Assembly: GCA_023333565.1 (NCBI GenBank)
Contig: JAJKFH010000385.1
Location: forward strand, 1,860,001 to 1,924,000
DNA length: 64,000 nucleotides
Source: Puffinus mauretanicus
Lineage: Eukaryota; Chordata; Aves; Procellariiformes; Procellariidae
Reading direction: 5' to 3'
Of this stretch, positions 51,401-63,600 are shown one piece after another; within the stretch, counting starts at the first letter, position 1, and each line of letters begins with the position of its first letter. The position numbers were made by a program, and so were the translations under genes. The notes beneath the pieces were generated by a model. The model saw only the letters and a list, made by a program, of their open reading frames with translations, was not told the origin of the DNA and did no database searches.

Positions 51401-54400
51401 TGCAGGGAGACTGGGTTTGATGACCACAATGGACCTGACAGCAATCTGCTCCACAAAACAGTGGCTACTCAGTTACACTCGAGATTTGGCTCTTATTCTG
51501 CTAGCGAAATCATTTGAGAACCTGGACCTGAAATAATCATTCGTGAATGTAGAAGACGATGGCACAGGTAGAAAATTTATGAGGCTGACCTCCTCTCTGC
51601 GCCAGCTTTTAAAGATCAGGAGAGCAGAACCACACTGAAATGATCCTGGCTGTATACCATAATCCCCAAGCAGAGCTCAAAACAGAAGGGGTTGGTACCA
51701 GTGACCATACGTGGTCCCCCCAAACTCCCTGCGACTAACTGAAATGAAGAAGAACTAGAATAGGGTAGAAAAGCTTGAGTGGCCGTCGGCAATTTGTACG
51801 ACACAAAGACCTCAGGTCTCCGCTATAAATACTAATTTGCTCATAATCAGTTTAAGGAGACAGGTACTCTTTAGCATTCTGCAAAGGTTAGAACTGGGCA
51901 CTGATCTCTCCGGCCAAAGGGAAGAACAGATAATCAGCAGAACGAGTGATTATTTGTCTCTTTCACAAACCTCACACTAAGCTAGGTCTGCTCGTTTTGC
52001 CACACTCTGTTGCAGTGATGTCACACTAAATAACAACATGTGATGCATAATTTAAGTCACTGGTTTGAAGTCAAGTTGTGTAACTTTTCAAAGAAGACTT
52101 GTACTTTAAAAACAGAAATCAACTTACAGAATAAAACACTGAAAAAAGGGGGAAAAGAGTTTTCCTGACAACAACTGGCAATATTTAGCAGTGTCATCTG
52201 CAGAAACCTGAATTTTGCAGCCAGTCAATACTGAATATTAAAGCAACCTGGGAACTTCAAAATCCTGCTGTTCCTGTCTTCCACTGCTGACGACAGCAGA
52301 CAGCAAAACAGAGCTGCAAATAACTTAGAAGTACACATCGCAACACTGACTCCTTTCATAGCCCCGCGTCGCCTCCAGCTCCCACTTGTTAATGTGCTTA
52401 CAGCAACCACGCTCTTCACAACGCTGTCACAGGCAACCGCACCTCAACAAACCAGGTCTAAAAATACTTTAATAAAGCTAATTGATGAGATATTTATTAA
52501 CTTATTTGCTCAGCTTCATACGTGAAACCTCGGATTGTAAATGGTAATCCTATTTACCAGCCCCAGAAAAGGTGTCAAGACATAAAGCCAAAACCATTAC
52601 ACCCTCTCACACCTCTTCAGCAGACCATGCTAGTAGGGATTTTCTCAGAATTAAATTGTCTGAAAATCCCCCCAGAAGAGGATGTCCCGTATAACGAGAT
52701 GGCAAGTGCTGCCACGCAGAGGTGCGCGTGTGTGACGGAGACCGGTGCATCCCAGCCGCCCAGCGCCGTGCCCACCCCTCAGCCGCTTTGTGTGGTCAGA
52801 GCTCCGTCCCAAGCTCATTGAGATTTCTACCAAGACTCCCAATTCACAGCGCTTTGGAGCAGGCCAGGAACTCAGCCAAGGTCAGACGGAAAGCAAGACA
52901 CCACAAAGTCCTTCAGGTACGTGAGCCTGTAATGTTTACTGCTTTATATAATACACGGTAGAGTTTTAACTGCACAAAGTGAGGTCCTACGATGAGACTG
53001 TAGGCAGCAGTCCTCTATCAACAATTTGTCCAGCGTAATGCAAAGACAGGAGTATAGAGCTCTTCAAGAGTGCAAAATCACAAGCTTTACAAATAAAGAC
53101 ACTTCCAAAAAGGATTAAACTAGATACATCTCCTTAGGAGGAAAAACCCTGCTGCTCCTGCCAAGAACTCTTCTACAAACTGCAACGCCAAGTTTTGGCT
53201 CTTCTTCAAATTCTTGCCCTTTTCATCATAGCCAACTTTCCTTGTTAGCGCTTCTTTGGTGTAGTGCTCAGAGCAACACTGGCAGACAAAAGCCTCTTGC
53301 ACCAGCCCACCAGAAGTTACCGTGCCCAACGGTCTATTTTCGAAGTGCCCCTTCTGCAGCTTCCACACAGGGGAAGGTTTATTTTCAAGGAGCTGTCATC
53401 TAAAGCCTGTCATACGATTCCTTTAAATTTGCCAGATTGAAGAGTTCTGTAAACAGATGGATTAAGTGACATAGATTTTTAAAAATTTCAAATACTGCAC
53501 TTTAATTTACATACCTATTGCCATGGGAACACCTCAACAAAACCCCTTATTTTCCAAGAAAACTGGCATTTCTACACCAGGGGCTAAAAGTATTCAGCAT
53601 TTCTGAAAATGGAGCACCAATTTTGGTGTCTAAACAGGGACTCTACTAATATATGGCCATAATGTTTTATGTGCAATTCTGCTCCGAAAAGTGATTTTAT
53701 ATAGAGATAGCACCTTTGCAAATAATCAGATCTGTCCTTTGTGCAAATTCAAGGCAATATATCCCAGTTTTACTGTCTAAAATACTGTTTGCTCCCCTCA
53801 GTACAGCGGACTATTTTACATTCTTATGTCTTGAATGGTTCAGGTAAACCTCTGTAACCCCATCAGAGTACATTAGCGCATGGAGAGCACGAATGGAAGA
53901 CACAAGGACATGATTTGGTACATAAAACCAGTTTCAGAGGTGAAATATGAAAGAATCCAGCTTAACTGAAACATCCTAGTGTGTAGTTGCAGAGCTGTCA
54001 GCATGAAACCAAAAGTAAAAACAAACCAAGGGCCCACTATATTCAGCTCTAAGGTCCTGTGTTCAGAAATGAAATCTCTAAGATTATACATATATTTTTA
54101 CAAGTCAGGTTTCAGAATAGATCTACTTTACTGCTAGCTGCTATATTTGGAAAATAAAAGATGCTGTAAAGTACTAAACGCCCAAATTCAGGATCTAGAA
54201 CATACACATGTTCTAGAATAAATTGATTATTTTTAAATTTAAGTCCTTTAAATTTTAGGCAGGATTACTTTTCGAAAATGATACTCTTTATATGAAAATT
54301 GTAACTGCATATTATATTTAGGTATTGTATAAAAGATATAAAAAATTCCAGCTCCCTCAGGAATCAAGCCGTTTGATTTGTCAAATCAAGGATGTGTCAG

Positions 54401-57400
54401 GGTGCTGCCTGCACCAACAGGCTCCGCAGCTGCCATTCCCTTTCCCAGGGGTTTGCCTGCCTGTACTCAGAAAAAGTCAATGTTTCAAAGACAGCACATT
54501 CTTACAAGTTTCATGAAAAAAACCCAGAGGCCAGAGAGAAGAAACTCCTGTAGTGCATTGGCTAAGGAGGGGGCCATGGCAGGTCTGGCATGGTGCGATG
54601 GGCAGGACGCTCATCTCTGGAGTCGTGGCAGCGCACGCTGCCTCCAGCTTGGTGGGTGTGAACATACGAGCGAGAGACAGCTGGGGTGAGTGTGATGGGA
54701 AAGGGAAATAAATCAGAAGGCAGGACAAAATTCGCAGCAAACTGGGCTGCACGTGGAATTACATCTGAAACCTTCGACTGTGTTGTTACCATACAATAAA
54801 ACATGACATAAGCTGATCATTTAATCTTTGTGTCTGGCCCAGCCTGGACACTGGAGTAGGCATAGCAGTTAGTTTCCCTTTCTTGCTTTTACCTGTACTT
54901 GGCATAATGCTCTGCTTTTATTTTTCCCACTTTACAAGAGAATGACTAATTCACAGATATTTGCAGGACGTGATCCAAACCCGTAGGTAAGCCAATGGGC
55001 TTTGCATTAGCAGTACAAAAGCCTTCACAGGGAATTTGTATTTATTTATTCTTAAATCGTGTATGAAAGTACTTAAACTCTTTATGAAATATGAAAGTAT
55101 CATACATTCCTCTTTCCAAAATGTCTTGAATCTTAACTGCTTTACAATGAACAACAGGTTATGCTAGCTTCACTTTTAATAGGTATGTCTGACTTTGCCT
55201 CTTCCTATTGTCCTTCCAAGTCCTCTTTGGTGGACTTGGCAGTGCTAGGTTAACGGTTGGACTCGATGATCTTAAAGGCCTTTTCCAACCTAAATGATTC
55301 TATGACTTCTATGACTTCTATATAGGCAAAGTCCAGAAGCTGCATACCAACAACCTCCCTCAAGAGGGAGGCTAAAATTGTGCAGAGTTGGAAAAAGGTG
55401 AAAATAACAAAAAAACCCACCCCAAACCCCACAAAAATAAAAACCAATCACCAAAACCAGCCAACCAAAAAAAAAAATCCAAAAAAGAAAAAAGATCAAA
55501 AAAGCAACTTGGAAAGGGTAAATGAGTTTCACGTGAAAAAGGGACTTGAAGAATCTCAAGAACAGAAGAAAAGAAACAGGAGGAGGATGAAAGGCAGCAG
55601 AACTTACTGTGTACAAATGCCTGAAACTGAGACAATGATCCTCAACCCTGGAAACAAAAGCACCTCTCCCTCCCCAAGTACAGCAGCCCAAGACCGTCAC
55701 TGAGAAGTATAAATACCCCAAGTAATTTGTCCCATTTTGAAAACCCACCTTCATCCCAGCCGCGGCTGCCGGCCCGCTGGGGTCCACAGCCTGGATGTGG
55801 CAGGGCTTGCTCCCCCGCACCACGAAGCCCCAGCCCACCGCGTCGCCAACGATCTGGAAAGAGAAACGAAGGATGTGATCACCTTCGGGCAGCTTGGTGA
55901 AATTCAAGGGGGTAACATCTAAACCGTTCAAGACATAATTTCAAATCTCTATACTTCCAACACATAGTAAAGGACGTTGTGTACAGGCTGCTATACCACT
56001 CATGGGAAAGGCTCTATCCAAATTATTCCTCTTGCTTTTAATGAACTTTTTTTGTTGAACTAGGAGGCTGTAAAAAGCAATGCTTCCAATGATTAGCTTC
56101 AAAAATGTCTTTACAGACAGGCTTTCTCTAATAGTGAATATGCATCAAAATTTCTGTCCCATCATAGTCTAGAAAGACCTAAGTAGAAAACTTCAGTTTG
56201 GGTAGGTAATCCATTCCTGCAGTGCAAGTATTACCAGAAGCACAAAGTCTAGATGAGTTTGTATAATACAAATGTTATTGGCTTTGTGTAATTTTACACT
56301 CCATTTACGTCAGCAGTACTATATTGGCATAAAGACAGGATAAACAAGTGCAGAATCAGACCTGAAATGTGTGGAAGTACTGATAACGGAGTTTGGGATT
56401 TTAAAGTACAAACCTTAGCAAATGCAAATAAGCTCTAATTATCCCACCAGAAAATGTCTGTTTGGATTATCTTATGCATACAACACACAGAAAATAAAGA
56501 AAAATACTGGAGACATACCGTAAAAGTTTTTCTTACGTATGGGGCTCCAGGCACCAAGAGCTCATCAGCAGTCACGGGTCTCTTTAATACTGTGGAGGTA
56601 CATAAACGAATATTCAATATAAGCATTCCTCTAGAGTTTTTCCTAATAAATAAGATACGGTGGGATTTGTATTGGGATACAGTATCTTTTTGGTCCCACT
56701 TCCCATACACTATTTCAGTTCTTGAAGACTTGCTTGAAAGTAGTAAAAGAGCCAAGGAAAAGACTGCAGAATAACTCTGAGTACAAATGACGAGAGTTTG
56801 GAAAATCAGGGCATTTAGCCAACAGACTTTGTTGTCTGCAATCAAGATCCACTAAACACTATCAATCACAAACATCGGAAGTGGCTGTTCCCGTGTCCAG
56901 TGTTGAAACAAGTGACCGACCTTCCTGGCAGGGAGCAGCTTTTCTTCCTGGATTGCTCTGTGCATGTTGGGTGCTCTCTGCTATTTCATCTGAGTCGTTT
57001 TTTTCCTTAAGTAAGAAGAAAATTCTGCTTGAGTCAGGAATTATCCCAACAAAGAGATTTCTGCAATTGCAGGCACAGACATCTAACCCCAACTTATTCA
57101 GGACAGCCTAGGTAATCTAGAGCTGGCTGGGATTTTACACGAAAGGAAATACCAGTGAGTTGCTGCAGGTGATTCCCCATTGCCTTGCTATGTAATGGGG
57201 TAATTTTCCCCTGAACAAAGTAAATTCTGCCAAATCAAATCGATACCATTCTGCATACCAGTTTTTATGTGTCTATAAATGCTTCACAAGATGGAGGACA
57301 ATGGGAAGATATATGTTGTTCACCATATTTGCCTGCTTCACTTTGAAAATTATGGCTGCTTTTCTTTTAGTGATACGTAATTTTGATGATGTCTGCCTTT

Positions 57401-60400
57401 TCAGTCACAGGTGGAAGATAAAATTTCCCACAGATGGTATTCCAAGACATTCATGAGTTTCTTAATGACATTCATGGGAGCAGGGAGAATTCTAGCATGC
57501 AAACCAATATGTATTTTTTTTCTTTCCCATGGATTTTGACAAACTGTCATTTAGCCAGCGTTACACTTTGCAGAGCATGCCTGGTCAACATAAAAAAACT
57601 GAATGATTATGCTCATTTGACAAGTCAGAATCAGGTAAATCATCCACGCAGGAGTCCCTTGCGTGCCTCCCTTCATTATACCTCCAGAAATGTTTTTTGT
57701 TTGATGATTGTTTTTCTACATGACTGGTCAAGTCATGACCTGGGGTTTTTTTAAGTGCCTGCCTGCAAGAAAACTCATCTGACAATATACCTCTGCCTTG
57801 TGTTTATTAGCACACAGTTCAGCTCTGGTTCTGGATAGCAGGAAAGTATTTGTGAAAAAAATCACTTTATAGTCCAGCAAAGGATTAAGAATTCCTCCAT
57901 AACATTTACATCTGACAGCCTTATGTTAACCTCTGTGAGATGATGTGTGGATCTTTACTTGTACTATGGGAGAAATTACCCTACGTTGCCCATAATTGTA
58001 TGATTCTTAAAAATAAGTCTGTTTACAAGTCCATTGCTGTCTTCTTTCAAATATGAGTCTGTTAAAGCTATTCAGAGTTTGAAAAATAGCCCTAAGGGAG
58101 AATTTCTTTTAAAAAATTAAGAATTTATGCAAGGGCAACATCAGCCTAATCTTTCTCTTCCAGTGCTGTGTAATCAGCTCCATTAAAATAAACTTGTTCT
58201 CACTACTCGTGGGTTGACACTTCGTATATAATCAGAACCATAAATGAATGGAATAGTCGTCATACTTCACATAACACACACATTTATGGATAGCGCATGA
58301 ATGCTGCTTTATCTGTCCCAGAAAGTTTTCCAGGATGTAATTAATGATGTACTAGATCCAAAGAGCTCTCCATAAAAAATCTATCAGAGCGTTTCTGGGA
58401 ACTATACCTGAGAGATATTTTGCCAAAACACGACAATGTGGCCCTCTTCATATATGGGCAAACACATTGCATATAGGGGTAAACACATCGGAAGGTGGTG
58501 CCGAATGCCCAACAGCAGCGTCCTCCAAGGACGCAATGACCACCAGCCCTGAGAGCCTTCCCCCAAGCTGGACAGCAGGTCTGGTGTAGGGGGTTATGGC
58601 TTCTGCAATCATACTGACTCCTTCAAATTATTTTAATTTAGAGCCTCATACTGAATTCCCAGCAGAGCTTAAGTAAGAGGGAAGTAAATGTGCTAAAAGG
58701 AGAAAGAAAGAAAATGCCCCCATAACTATGCCTTTCATTCTGATGGCCACTCTGCACAGCAGGAATGAAATGCGCTTTAGTCACTCATTTCCAGAGTAAA
58801 TTGTCAATGTTTTGAACAGGATTCATATAGTGCTTGAGGCACTCTCTAGTAATACCAGCATCCCTCGGAAAGCAAAGCTTACACATATCCACTGAAGCCT
58901 TCTCCCGTTGCACAACGCTCCCCACACTGTCAGCACAGACCCGGTAAATTTGAAATAATAAGGAGCACAAAGGGCAGCAGGGACTCTGCTTTGAAATTCA
59001 GGGCTGTTTCTGAGGAAAACAGAGAGGCTGAAACAATATCTATCCTGGTCTCTTTTCCCCTTCCCAGATGTACAGTAAGAAACAATTTTAAGTGAACTGT
59101 GGAAGAATGGGTGTGTTTAACCTTCCGGCGTGGGATAGGAAATCCTTTCAAAAGGAAAGTAAGGTTTAACACTACTTTTACCTTCCTAAACAAATCAAAA
59201 TGTTGAAATGGTCCCTGACAGGCTGAAACAATGCAGCCTCTTTTTTGAGAGGCTGTTGTTTTCTGAGTTGTGTTATTTCATAGCGACTCAAGAGGCCACT
59301 GGATAGTTAAACTCTCCTCTGACTTGCACCAAAGGAATGTCTCTAGGAGGAGATTTGAAACAGTTCAGAGCTTGGCAATGAAGAGGCAAATCTGGGTCTC
59401 TGACTGCATGTCCTCCTAAGAGATAAACTGCAGCTCAAACCACAGTTATGGGCTTGGTGCAGAGATTATTGGAGGCAGACGTCTGGCTTGTGTTCAGCAG
59501 GACTTCAGCTACAGGATGATAATAGTCCCCTCTGGCCTACAAAACGTATGATGCTGTGAATTTTTAATGTATCCTTGAAAAGATAAACTTAGACACGATG
59601 CTAGGCATTCTTCATGTCGCCTTCTCCCCAAACAGATGTCTGCGCCCTGTCTCCTGTGCATCATAAGCAATGCTGGTGCTCACCGGATTTGGGGTTGCAG
59701 AGCACGGGGGGACTACTGCTGAGCGTTGGGCTACTGCTGAAGTACCCGCTGCTGCCACAGCTACTCATGCTGCTCCTCCGTACTGCCGACACGATCTTTA
59801 TCTCCTTGGTGGGACTCACTACAAACAGAGAGAAAGGGAACCGGTATCAATTATTAAACCCACTTCCTTGGTTTCTTTAAAACAACAGCAATAAGCCACA
59901 CTTCCGCTGACAACACTGGGAAGGGGTTAGTGTGTTTTACATAGTTAGAAGAGTCACTTGCATGAGCATGATATACTCATGTTTACTGTAGCTAACACGA
60001 TGGCTCGACTGCTCCCATTGCAGTGTCTTTGAGGAAGCATTTCAATATAGGGAAATAATTTTTTCCATTTTTCCTTCTACTTCCCATTTATTCTTTCAGT
60101 TCTTGCTAGATATTGCTGTACAGCACTTTTACTCTTCTCGAAAACTCCACATAGAATATATAACTAATTACTTTGGGCTTGGAGGGATTTTAACCAGTCC
60201 TGTTTGTCTATGGACACTGATTTTTGATCAGCATCTGACATGCTATTGATACAGGCGCAAAACCACCCCAGGGAGCTAAAGAATTGGTAAATCAAGTGAA
60301 TGGACAATCCCTATAAACAGGGATGCACAATACCCTGCCCTGCTTTTTTCAGAAAAACACTGAAACCCCTTGGCCAAAAAAGCATTGTTTAACATCCCAC

Positions 60401-60625
60401 GGAGTCGCCCTACAGACAACAGTATAGTTGATGAGTCACCTGAGAGAAAACTGGTGTGTTTTCTGTTGTCATGGTTCTGCTTGCGCAGGCAAAAGGGGCT
60501 GTCATGGCTTTCTGGCATCAAGCGAGATTTCTCAGTGAGGAGCTCCATTAATCGCCGCCGCCGGCGGAAATTCATTCTGCACTGGTAAAGCAAGTTGCTG
60601 TCCATAAAATGGTGCTTGTTGGACA
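36308..60625 (-). CDS. DEPTOR: DEPTOR (DEP domain-containing mTOR-interacting protein), 3' half, join of five exons
   Basis: The coding join on the minus strand is 60625-60440, 59818-59684, 56589-56519, 55853-55749, 36436-36308. DEPTOR is a cytoplasmic inhibitor of mTORC1 and mTORC2: the tandem DEP domains bind phosphatidic acid and the PDZ domain contacts mTOR. The window encodes 208 residues, about half of the roughly 409 expected: end of DEP2, a basic RRRRR stretch, a serine-rich linker with the SSGYFS degron read by SCF-betaTrCP, and a complete PDZ domain. All splice sites are canonical GT/AG and the phases agree throughout, so the copy looks intact. The numbering of these as exons 5-9 assumes the nine-exon mammalian structure. 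The 5' exons are outside the window: 60626-64000 holds none I can recognise. Confidence 0.96.
36681..36720. repeat. 20-bp tandem duplication
   Basis: Two copies of ttttcttayaacaatgatat (36681-36700 and 36701-36720), differing at one base. A degraded third copy may follow. Confidence 0.9.
49402..49455 (-). mobile_element. Possible degraded CR1 tail
   Basis: 'aatcgcagaacagttagagt' followed by 'ttaagtccaacc' resembles the reverse complement of a CR1 3' end with several changes. Short and weak. Confidence 0.4.
55224..55322 (+). mobile_element. CR1 LINE 3'-end fragment with terminal microsatellite
   Basis: Reads 'ggtggacttggcagtgctag', then 'gttaacggttggactcgatg', then 'ttttccaacctaaatgattc', ending in short tandem units of tatgacttc. 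This is the standard avian CR1 3' end in plus orientation, antisense to DEPTOR. It lies about 430 bp downstream of exon 8 in the last intron. Confidence 0.92.
55400..55505. repeat. A/C-rich low-complexity tract
   Basis: Poly(A) runs broken by CCC/CCAACC words (for example ccaaaaccagccaaccaaaa). It is the complement-type counterpart of the T/G-rich tract near 4.0 kb. Confidence 0.85.
55749..55853 (-). CDS. DEPTOR: DEPTOR exon: first half of PDZ domain
   Basis: A 105-bp exon (35 codons) in phase 0 at both ends, with acceptor ctctttccag and donor AAG|GTGGGT. It reads IVGDAVGWGFVVRGSKPCHI, then QAVDPSGPAAAAGMK. The GWGF loop is the carboxylate-binding loop of the PDZ fold, here in the variant typical of DEPTOR. 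Through the PDZ domain DEPTOR binds the FAT region of mTOR. The codons are GC-rich compared with the flanking introns. Confidence 0.97.
55854..56518 (-). other. DEPTOR: DEPTOR intron between the degron linker and PDZ exons
   Basis: A phase 0 intron of 665 bp with canonical ends. Nothing else is recognised. Confidence 0.9.
56519..56589 (-). CDS. DEPTOR: DEPTOR exon: linker before the PDZ domain
   Basis: A 71-bp exon with acceptor tacctccacag and donor ACG|GTATGT. After completing a Val codon it reads LKRPVTADELLVPGAPYVRK then TFT. It enters in phase 1 and leaves in phase 0, so its skipping would shift the frame. Confidence 0.96.
56590..59683 (-). other. DEPTOR: DEPTOR intron 3' of the degron exon
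   Basis: A phase 1 intron of about 3.1 kb. It holds an old CR1 tail near 59.5 kb. No other feature recognised. Confidence 0.85.
59481..59560 (+). mobile_element. Old CR1-type 3'-end fragment
   Basis: 'ggcttgtgttcagcaggact' followed by 'gatgataatagtcccctctg' and 'gcctac...gtatgatgctgtgaa' matches the 3' end of an older amniote CR1 type, with a TCCC-TCTGGCCT core and an imperfect terminal repeat. It is diverged, so it is an ancient insertion antisense to DEPTOR. Confidence 0.65.
59684..59818 (-). CDS. DEPTOR: DEPTOR exon: serine-rich linker with betaTrCP phosphodegron
   Basis: A 135-bp exon with acceptor ctgtttgtag and donor TCCG|GTGAGC. It reads SPTKEIKIVSAVRRSSMSSC, then GSSGYFSSSPTLSSS, then PPVLCNPKS. 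SSGYFS is the known degron: after phosphorylation by mTOR and CK1, SCF-betaTrCP ubiquitinates DEPTOR. The degron serines are all present. It is phase 1 at both ends, so it is a symmetric exon. Confidence 0.97.
59819..60439 (-). other. DEPTOR: DEPTOR intron 5' of the degron exon
   Basis: A phase 1 intron of 621 bp with canonical ends. Nothing further recognised. Confidence 0.9.
60440..60625 (-). CDS. DEPTOR: DEPTOR exon: end of DEP2 and start of linker
   Basis: A 186-bp exon with acceptor tttttccag and donor TCAG|GTGACT. It reads SNKHHFMDSNLLYQCRMNF (the last strands of the second DEP domain), then RRRRRLMELLTEKSRLMPES, then HDSPFCLRKQNHDNRK and HTSFLS. It is phase 1 at both ends. Against the human sequence as I recall it, the main changes are in the short variable stretch after LMELL. 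It is the most 5' DEPTOR exon in the window. Confidence 0.97.
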
Positions 60626-63600
60626 CTGGAAAAAGAAATGGATAGAAAGTCTATGCCTGGTAGGACTGAAATCAGACATACCTGTCTGCAATGTGGGCAC
60701 TGCACACCTTGGTGTAAGGGAGCAACACCCGTGGCTCTCCCCTCTGCAGACTCAGAAAGAGGAGGAAGGTGGTCAGCTTCACGCGGGTACCTTCAATATA
60801 CACGCTTTTATAGCATCGATATCAAAGTAGGAACTTTAGTGGTCATTGCTGAGAGGAATCTTTTACAGTACCTTGATTAACGACAAGCACTTCTTATTGT
60901 CAAGTGGAAATGGAAGTACTTTATCTTTCCGTGACAGGTTGCGTAATGGTCCATCTCCACGCACGCTCCCTCTGTACGCTGTTTGGTGCTGCCGGTCACT
61001 ACAGACCAGACTTAGCTCCTTACATCGAGTTTTTTGTAAATACATCAGCCTAGGGCAGTGCCTGGGAGCTCTGACTGACTACCTCGTTCGGAGCTACAGG
61101 GCAGCAGAGAATCGGGACCTGCGTATTTCCTCTGTCTTGTTCACCACAGACACCGTGTCCCAGACACTTCCTGCAGGCCCCTTCCTCCCCTCCGCACGGA
61201 TACGCAACGTTTGGGAACAGGCACCCGGCCAAAACCAATTTCTTACATAATGAACAGAAGTCTTAATTACAACCTGTTTTGACACCGAGAGCAAATCCCA
61301 GGTTGCTGGTGTCAGAGCAAGAGCGCAGAGCCTACCCGCAGACTGCAACATCGCCGTAACGTCTGCGTGTTCGCTGCCACTGACGCTGCATCTTAATAGC
61401 GATGAAAAATGCAGCAGCTGGATGGAGCTCTGTGCCAGGTCTCAAAAGTGCTCTGACTCCTTCAAGGGCTTGATCGCAGAAAAGCCTTTTAGAGTACTCT
61501 CTGCATTAGTACAGCAGCGTCTTAAATAGCTGCAGTGGATGTTTTGGCTGCATTTTCTCCATCTTCACCTAGCTCCTGTGATCACGTTCCATAGAAATGA
61601 TTTCCCACCGTTGACCTTTTCCATGAAGGATCTAGATTCTGGATTTACCTAGTTTATAAACTGCATTTCTTCCAATATTGAATCATAAGAACTGGTGGAT
61701 TATACATATTTACAAGTAAAGTGTAAACAACAACATAGATATGCACTCAGACAACAGCCAAGTCTTGCGCTTCATTGGGCCTCAACCTCCTACCACAGAC
61801 ACCGAACTTTTGCCTTGCTCTTGGCTCTGTCCAGCACGTGGGGTCCAAAAGCAGAGAGCCCAAGGTGCTACACCAGGTCCAGAGCCTGGAGCCCTGCTGG
61901 CCCCCTCTCCCTTTGTCCTCATCCTCAACACACTCGTTCTTGCTCTCATCCCTTCTTAACACCTCCGTGTGTCTCAGATTGCTCTCCATGAGCCCCACAG
62001 AAGTACACCAGCTATATGATAGCCTTGTAAAAAAGGCTGTATTTAGACATAAACTAAATGTCCAGTATGTCGTTTGATGCTTGTGAGCCGAAGGAATGGC
62101 CTCAAAGAGGAAAAAGCCCAGTCACCTTCTCCAGCAGCTGGTCTCAGAGAGAATATTCATGCCAGGGATGTCAAGTCATCCAGACAATAAAGAAGATGCC
62201 AGTGCCAGCCATGGCCCTCAGGGCACAGCCCTCCATACGGATACAGAAACTGCCATATGGGGTCAGACCGTACCTCCATCTTGCAAAGAAGCATGTCTCT
62301 TGTCTGCCTGGGCCACTGTCAGAGAGGAGACACTGTCTGTACAAATGGACTTTTGCCTTTGGAACACAAGGAATAATCAGGGCACAGGAGCTTTCTGAAC
62401 TGCATGTTTGTGCCCGAGCTGCCACGCAGAGTGTCTGCCCCAGCGTCCCGCAGCGTGGCGTAGGCTGTAGGGCACTTCTTAGAGTTTTGAAAAAAGGTGG
62501 AGTTTTGAAAGTCTATCTTTTTTCATGAATAAAGCAGAAAGGTCATGCCAGTCAGCCAAACTGTGATGTTTCAAGTACCATCTACAGAAAAAAACCCTGT
62601 TACCTAGATTGCCTGGTTCTGTTGAAGACCTTCCGAAGAGCCAGTGCCACCATTTTGGTGCTGAACCTGTTGTTTCCTCAAATCAGCCGTATGCATCCTC
62701 CATGAGCAAAATGGCTTTGCTAAGTCAAACTTAGCATTGCAAGCAATTCGTTACTGAGTTCTGACATGTTAATTATTGCAGGCACACACTACTGCTGTGC
62801 TCTTCATTTTGGACACATATAGTATGCAATACTATTAAACCATACTTACTAACGATCACTATTTTTGAAGAACGGAAATACAGGAGGAGAGATTTGGAGA
62901 CTTGCCTACATCCACAAAAGGATTTGCTGTCAGAGGCAGAGTTAATACGTAGGTGTTCACAGCTACCAGTCTCATTTTCAGACCACTGACACAGTAAGTA
63001 AAAGTAGCAATATCTAGCAATATCCTGCTACATTATTAGAATAACCTGACACAAATACAAAAACCTTCCTTTTCTTTTTTTTATGACATCTTAAAGAGTT
63101 CCCTGAAACTTAAAAAGACAAGCTCTACTTATTCAGCACACTACTGGGATTCATTACATTAAGTGAAAGAGGGCCCCACAAATACTCCCTTGGAAGTAGA
63201 ATTACTGTTGTCAACCGTTTGCAGTATAAGAAATACCAGTATGGTTTCTGATTCAAGTTAAATATTATGGCACTAAAGTTCTTCAGTAAAACTACTCTGT
63301 TCTGTTTGGGTCATTAACTGAAGTGCTCTGCCAGCCTTCAGAAATTATGATAATCAGAGATCAACACGCACTCGTGTTGCAGACATTGTAAAGCACTCTG
63401 AAATTCTAGAATAATCATTGACCATGAAACTCCATAACATAAACTTTTTTATGCCGAGATACTGAACATATTTTAGAATAACAATACTTGTTTTGACTGA
63501 AATATTATTACATTATATACTTAAAATAGCAAAGCTTAGGTCTTACATTGAAGTAATTCATCCCTGCTGTAACTATTTTAGTCCATGGAAGGGTGCATTT

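Larger units (their letters stand above)
36437..55748 (-). other. DEPTOR: DEPTOR final intron, 19.3 kb
   Basis: A phase 0 intron that splits the PDZ domain between GMK and VCQ. It contains a 20-bp tandem repeat (36681-36720), two CR1 fragments and an A/C-rich low-complexity tract. Several small GC-rich patches (40.25-40.45, 43.2-43.3, 46.37-46.47 and 52.68-52.83 kb) carry no recognisable exon. No nested gene was found. Confidence 0.8.

Noticed and set aside
52522..52821. 99-codon plus-strand frame in a GC-richer patch
   Set aside because: Opposite strand to DEPTOR, no splice sites or domain; chance length.
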